A DNA stretch of 5,680 nt. Source: JAAYGT01 sp050252075 (GTDB taxonomy: Bacteria; Pseudomonadota; Gammaproteobacteria; Burkholderiales; Burkholderiaceae_B). Made by a program: the position numbers and the translations under genes. Below the pieces are notes generated by a model. That model worked only from the letters and a program-made list of their open reading frames with translations. It made no database searches and was not told where the DNA came from. The stretch is from positions 1 to 5,680 of the forward strand of contig JBFWLP010000139.1 of NCBI GenBank assembly GCA_050252075.1, written 5' to 3'. This document shows, in pieces, positions 5,641 through 5,680 of this stretch (position 1 is its first letter; every line of letters begins with the position of its first letter).

Positions 5641-5680
5641 CAAAAAAATCAACATCTTAGGCACGATTCGCTGCCCAGGA

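Noticed and set aside
5428..5680. Frame open from an ATG at 5428 through the tRNA to the window end.
   Set aside because: It runs straight through a perfect tRNA-Phe. The LVAQSVEQ-type translation is the well-known false product of tRNA genes. There is no Shine-Dalgarno.
1..5680. Search for CRISPR arrays, insertion sequences, toxin-antitoxin pairs, phage genes or broken genes.
   Set aside because: No regular long repeats, terminal inverted repeats, transposase or frameshifted genes were seen. All protein genes are intact core functions.

Overview
This 5,680-bp window is ordinary, densely packed chromosomal DNA from a GC-rich betaproteobacterium. The family is most likely Alcaligenaceae (relatives of Bordetella, Pusillimonas or Achromobacter), judged from protein sequence character and gene order. 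This is recognition from memory, not a database search. Six complete protein genes, one probable gene tail and one tRNA gene fill almost all of it. No coding gene here is unfamiliar, and no stretch over 300 bp lacks a gene.

Left part, + strand: a 13-codon tail that looks like the C-terminus of dihydroneopterin aldolase (folB), then ttcA (tRNA 2-thiocytidine synthase). The ttcA stop abuts the stop of the convergent ubiX, so the two stops form TGATCA.

Middle and right, - strand, in transcription order: hemA (glutamyl-tRNA reductase), prfA (release factor RF1), prmC (RF1/RF2 glutamine methyltransferase), grxD (monothiol CGFS glutaredoxin), ubiX (flavin prenyltransferase). prfA to ubiX are tightly spaced (12 bp, 22 bp, then a 4-bp GTGA overlap). 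hemA is separated from prfA by 85 bp holding a hairpin with a U-tract and an SD-less, pyrimidine-rich prfA leader. PrmC modifies the GGQ glutamine of RF1, so enzyme and substrate are co-transcribed. HemA opens tetrapyrrole synthesis from Glu-tRNA, GrxD handles Fe-S clusters, and UbiX makes the prenyl-FMN cofactor used by UbiD in ubiquinone synthesis. The cluster therefore mixes translation termination with cofactor and respiratory biosynthesis.

Right end: a 189-bp AT-rich region between hemA and a + strand tRNA-Phe(GAA) carries two divergent sigma70-like promoters that almost completely overlap. Beyond the tRNA CCA end, the last 78 bases hold three TTCCA-like repeats spaced exactly 10 bp apart. 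This resembles the flank seen where tyrosine-recombinase elements integrate at tRNA 3' ends. It is the best hint of something non-core, but the window ends before any integrase could be seen.
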